Shown here: positions 61,501-64,000 of the stretch, one piece after another
Position numbering within the stretch: position 1 is the first letter of the stretch
How the letters are laid out: the number at the start of each line of letters is the position of its first letter
Source of the DNA: Theocolax elegans
Lineage: Eukaryota > Arthropoda > Insecta > Hymenoptera > Cerocephalidae
Assembly: GCA_026168455.1 (NCBI GenBank)
Contig: CM047429.1
Span: 58,905,623-58,969,622 of the forward strand
Direction: 5' to 3'
DNA length: 64,000 nt
The notes under the pieces: model-generated
What the model was told of the DNA's origin: nothing
The model's database searches: none
Seen by the model: the letters and a program-made list of their open reading frames with translations, nothing else
Translations under genes and position numbers: made by a program

Positions 61501-61559
61501 TGTGCGTGTGTCTATATATACGTATATGTATTTACGTAAATGTGTATAGGTATATATAT

Positions 61560-64000
61560 ATAGGAAACCGTGTAAATCCCCGAGTGAGAGAGGTAGCGCA
61601 GGTGAGTTGAGTGTTTGAGCCTCTGAATAATCCACAGGCTCGAAACGCTCAAGTGGCATTGATCAGCTGTGTCGCGTGCAGACAAGCAGCCCGAGCACGT
61701 ATGTATGTATGTATGTATGTATGTATGCACGTATATACATATAAATGTACAACCTATAGGTGGGCAACACAGATAAAACCTATACATGCGACCGTGGGTC
61801 GTTAAGCGGCATGAAAAGCAATTAGGCGCAAAAAGCCCATAGGAAAGAGGTCGAGAGGGGACTTTCGGCGCGACTGCACCCGTGCAGTTTGCATATACAG
61901 AGGCGGCGCGGCATCTTAATTGATCCCGTTTATTTCAAAGTAGAAAGAGAGACCCGATGCTATTATACCTTCCGATCGAATTTTTTCAAATGGCCAACGA
62001 CCTTTCTCTTGTCCTGCAGGTAGTTTACTACGAGAATTTCCGAAAACCCACCGGTATTGTCATCCTTTGAATTGACCGGTATTCCTATAAACCGGTATAC
62101 TACCCTATTAATTTACATGCGTATATACTCCAATCGATTCTTTTTATTTCCTTCTCTCTCTCTCTCTCCACGTGTATCCCGGTTATGGTATTACACTGAC
62201 TTTTCATCGAATTGATCCTACTCCTGAATAAGATTGCAAATATATTCAAACGTTTTCAAATATTTAAATGTATATATATTGTATGTTAATCAATGGCTGA
62301 TTTTTCACAGTTTTTCTTTTCCGTATACACTCGATTTCCTATAGTCGATTCTATTTTCTTCCCATCTTAATTTTATTGTTTAAACGTGTCACTCTATTCG
62401 ATCAAGTAATTGAGATATTTTCAAGCGAATACATTTTAAAAGTTATTTCCATAAAGTTAAGTACTGCAATGCAAAAAATAGTAATTTTTATAATTTGTCA
62501 ATTCTATCTCTGGAATACTCAATACCATTGTAATTTCTCGGTGTGTAAATTGATTATACTCAGAAATAATTATTATTTAACTCTTCAAAATTGCTTCTGC
62601 ATTTTCTTCTTTTTAACAATATACAATTTTACGACCAAGTATAATAAATATTCATATTGTCCTATTTTTCCGTTTTATGAACATATTTACACCTTGCCGT
62701 TTAAGAGAAAAAAATTTTTTTTTCACCTAGTTAATACTTGCGCTATACGAATATATACGTGCGTGAATTTTCTTTACGCAAACTGGCTGCCGGTCGTTAT
62801 GCGAAGCTTCATACTTTAACATAGCGTTTGTTACGATGTGAAAAGCAAAATAAATAGTAGAACAGCTTGCCATACGAGCGAGCTCTTAGCACTAAAACTA
62901 GTGTTTCACTGCGGCTCAGGTGTGTTTCTACCCTTTCACCTCTGAATGACTCTAGTCCTCGAATCGTAATCCAAGATGTACAAATAGCATCTTTACTCAC
63001 ACGTGTGACAATACTACAATCCTACTTGTCCTGTATATATACGTATATTCGTCAATTTTATTTATTTTACATAATTTGCGAAATGGTAAAGTGAAAGAAA
63101 AAAAAAACAAATTATCGTTTTCAACGCTGCTTTATACACGTTAAAGTACCAACTATTGTTGCAATTACAAATGTTTCAATTGTTATTAAAGTCGCTTAAT
63201 GAGCAAGTAGTTTAATCAAGTAACAGCGTGTGCGTGCACAATTCTGATAAACGTAACAATATGAGAGAAAAGCGGTAAATGATGAGCAAGTAACAATGCT
63301 GCTATATTCACTATGAATAAAATTTAATTTCATCATACAAATGTAGCCGCGTAGCCAGCTAAACTTTTCTTTATATATACATATATACATATACACGTGT
63401 ATGTATAGGTATCAATTATGTAATATATTTAACAAACTACGCAAACTTCAACTTTTGTTACATTTTTGGGCTTCAAAAAATTTCATTATGTTTGTACAAA
63501 CATCCGGTAATCATGAAATTTTAATTTAATTATAACATTTGATATGGCGTGCAGAAAATTTGATTAAAAAATGTGTAACTTGTATAAGATCATAAATTAC
63601 GGTAATTACTAGCTTTTGTGAAACTATATTTAAAAAGTAAATAATCAACGAAATTAAGAGATAAATATCACTTTAAACGTTATTCAGCAATGCTTCATAA
63701 TTATTTTAGTATGCGTTTGAGGTAATTAAAGTATTAGAGAAGATTCTTCGAAGCGAATGAGTTAAAGACGTACAAATTTACTTTTCGTATATATTCTCAA
63801 TACCCCTCGAATGAATTATTGCAAATAATCAGACGATCGTTTAAGAATTTATTATGTACGTTCCTTAATTATTTATAACTACATTTATTCGTTTTTTTTA
63901 TAAAATTGTAAAACTTTTAAAATTGTAATATACTTGCATTGTAATATTTTCATTGAATATCAACCCTGTGTACACAGAATTATTAAATAGCTTATTAAAA
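61560..64000. other. Spacer with microsatellite and GC-rich islands
   Basis: A (GTAT)n run at 61699-61727, a GC-rich island at 61800-61960 with the perfect inverted repeat ACTGCAC-cc-GTGCAGT near 61874, and a (CT)n run near 62154-62168. The 147-codon frame at 62376-62819 is Phe/Tyr/Ile-rich and not called. Nothing recognisable to the window end. Confidence 0.35.

Noticed and set aside
62376..62819. 147-codon frame, the longest in the window
   Set aside because: Composition is dominated by Phe, Ile, Tyr, Leu and Lys as expected from AT-rich DNA; no motif, no good start context, no splice support.
1..64000. tRNA, rRNA, CRISPR arrays and conserved microRNAs
   Set aside because: I looked for tRNA B-box sequence, regularly spaced short repeats and a set of well-known insect microRNA seeds by eye and found none; a covariance-model scan would be decisive.

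Overview
The window looks like AT-rich nuclear DNA from an insect, most likely a hymenopteran such as an ant or bee. This is inference from short introns of about 65-100 bases, TATA/TCAGT promoters, CpG-bearing GC islands in very AT-rich spacer, and many small inverted-repeat transposons. No marker gene proves the taxon. Gene density is very low, and there is no sign of bacterial organisation, operons, rRNA, CRISPR or a recognisable tRNA.

The best-supported genes are two paralogous three-exon genes for small secreted cysteine-containing peptides, one near each end: peptide A (2079-2523, plus strand) and peptide B (55276/55398-55814, minus strand). Both have a signal-peptide exon ending in the residues RGG, then a 42-codon basic exon with three cysteines, with all introns in phase 0. 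An identical decamer lies upstream of both TATA boxes. The last exon of A supplies a fourth cysteine; B has no clear equivalent, and a fresh 1.18 kb tandem duplication (52831-55184) lies just beyond it. I do not recognise the family.

The third gene-like object is a decayed multi-exon BEN-domain gene on the minus strand (19434-20841). It sits in a repeat complex (about 17325-27395) made of a 200-235 bp tandem unit and a 1.3 kb block present three times. In the first copy, the 1.27 kb segment that follows the block in copies two and three is replaced by 2.27 kb carrying an AGTCTAGG-type tandem repeat and the BEN remnant.

The window opens (1-540) with a tandemly repeated exon-intron cassette, probably the 3' part of a spliced RNA. 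The rest is AT-rich spacer with microsatellites, GC-rich islands that may be promoters or enhancers, and at least nine non-autonomous inverted-repeat elements. Four share a terminal CAC...GAG motif with dinucleotide target duplications, one is TTAA-flanked (piggyBac-like), and one has another inserted inside it. Several short open frames in GC islands are listed as weak candidates. Domain, splice and repeat calls were made by eye.
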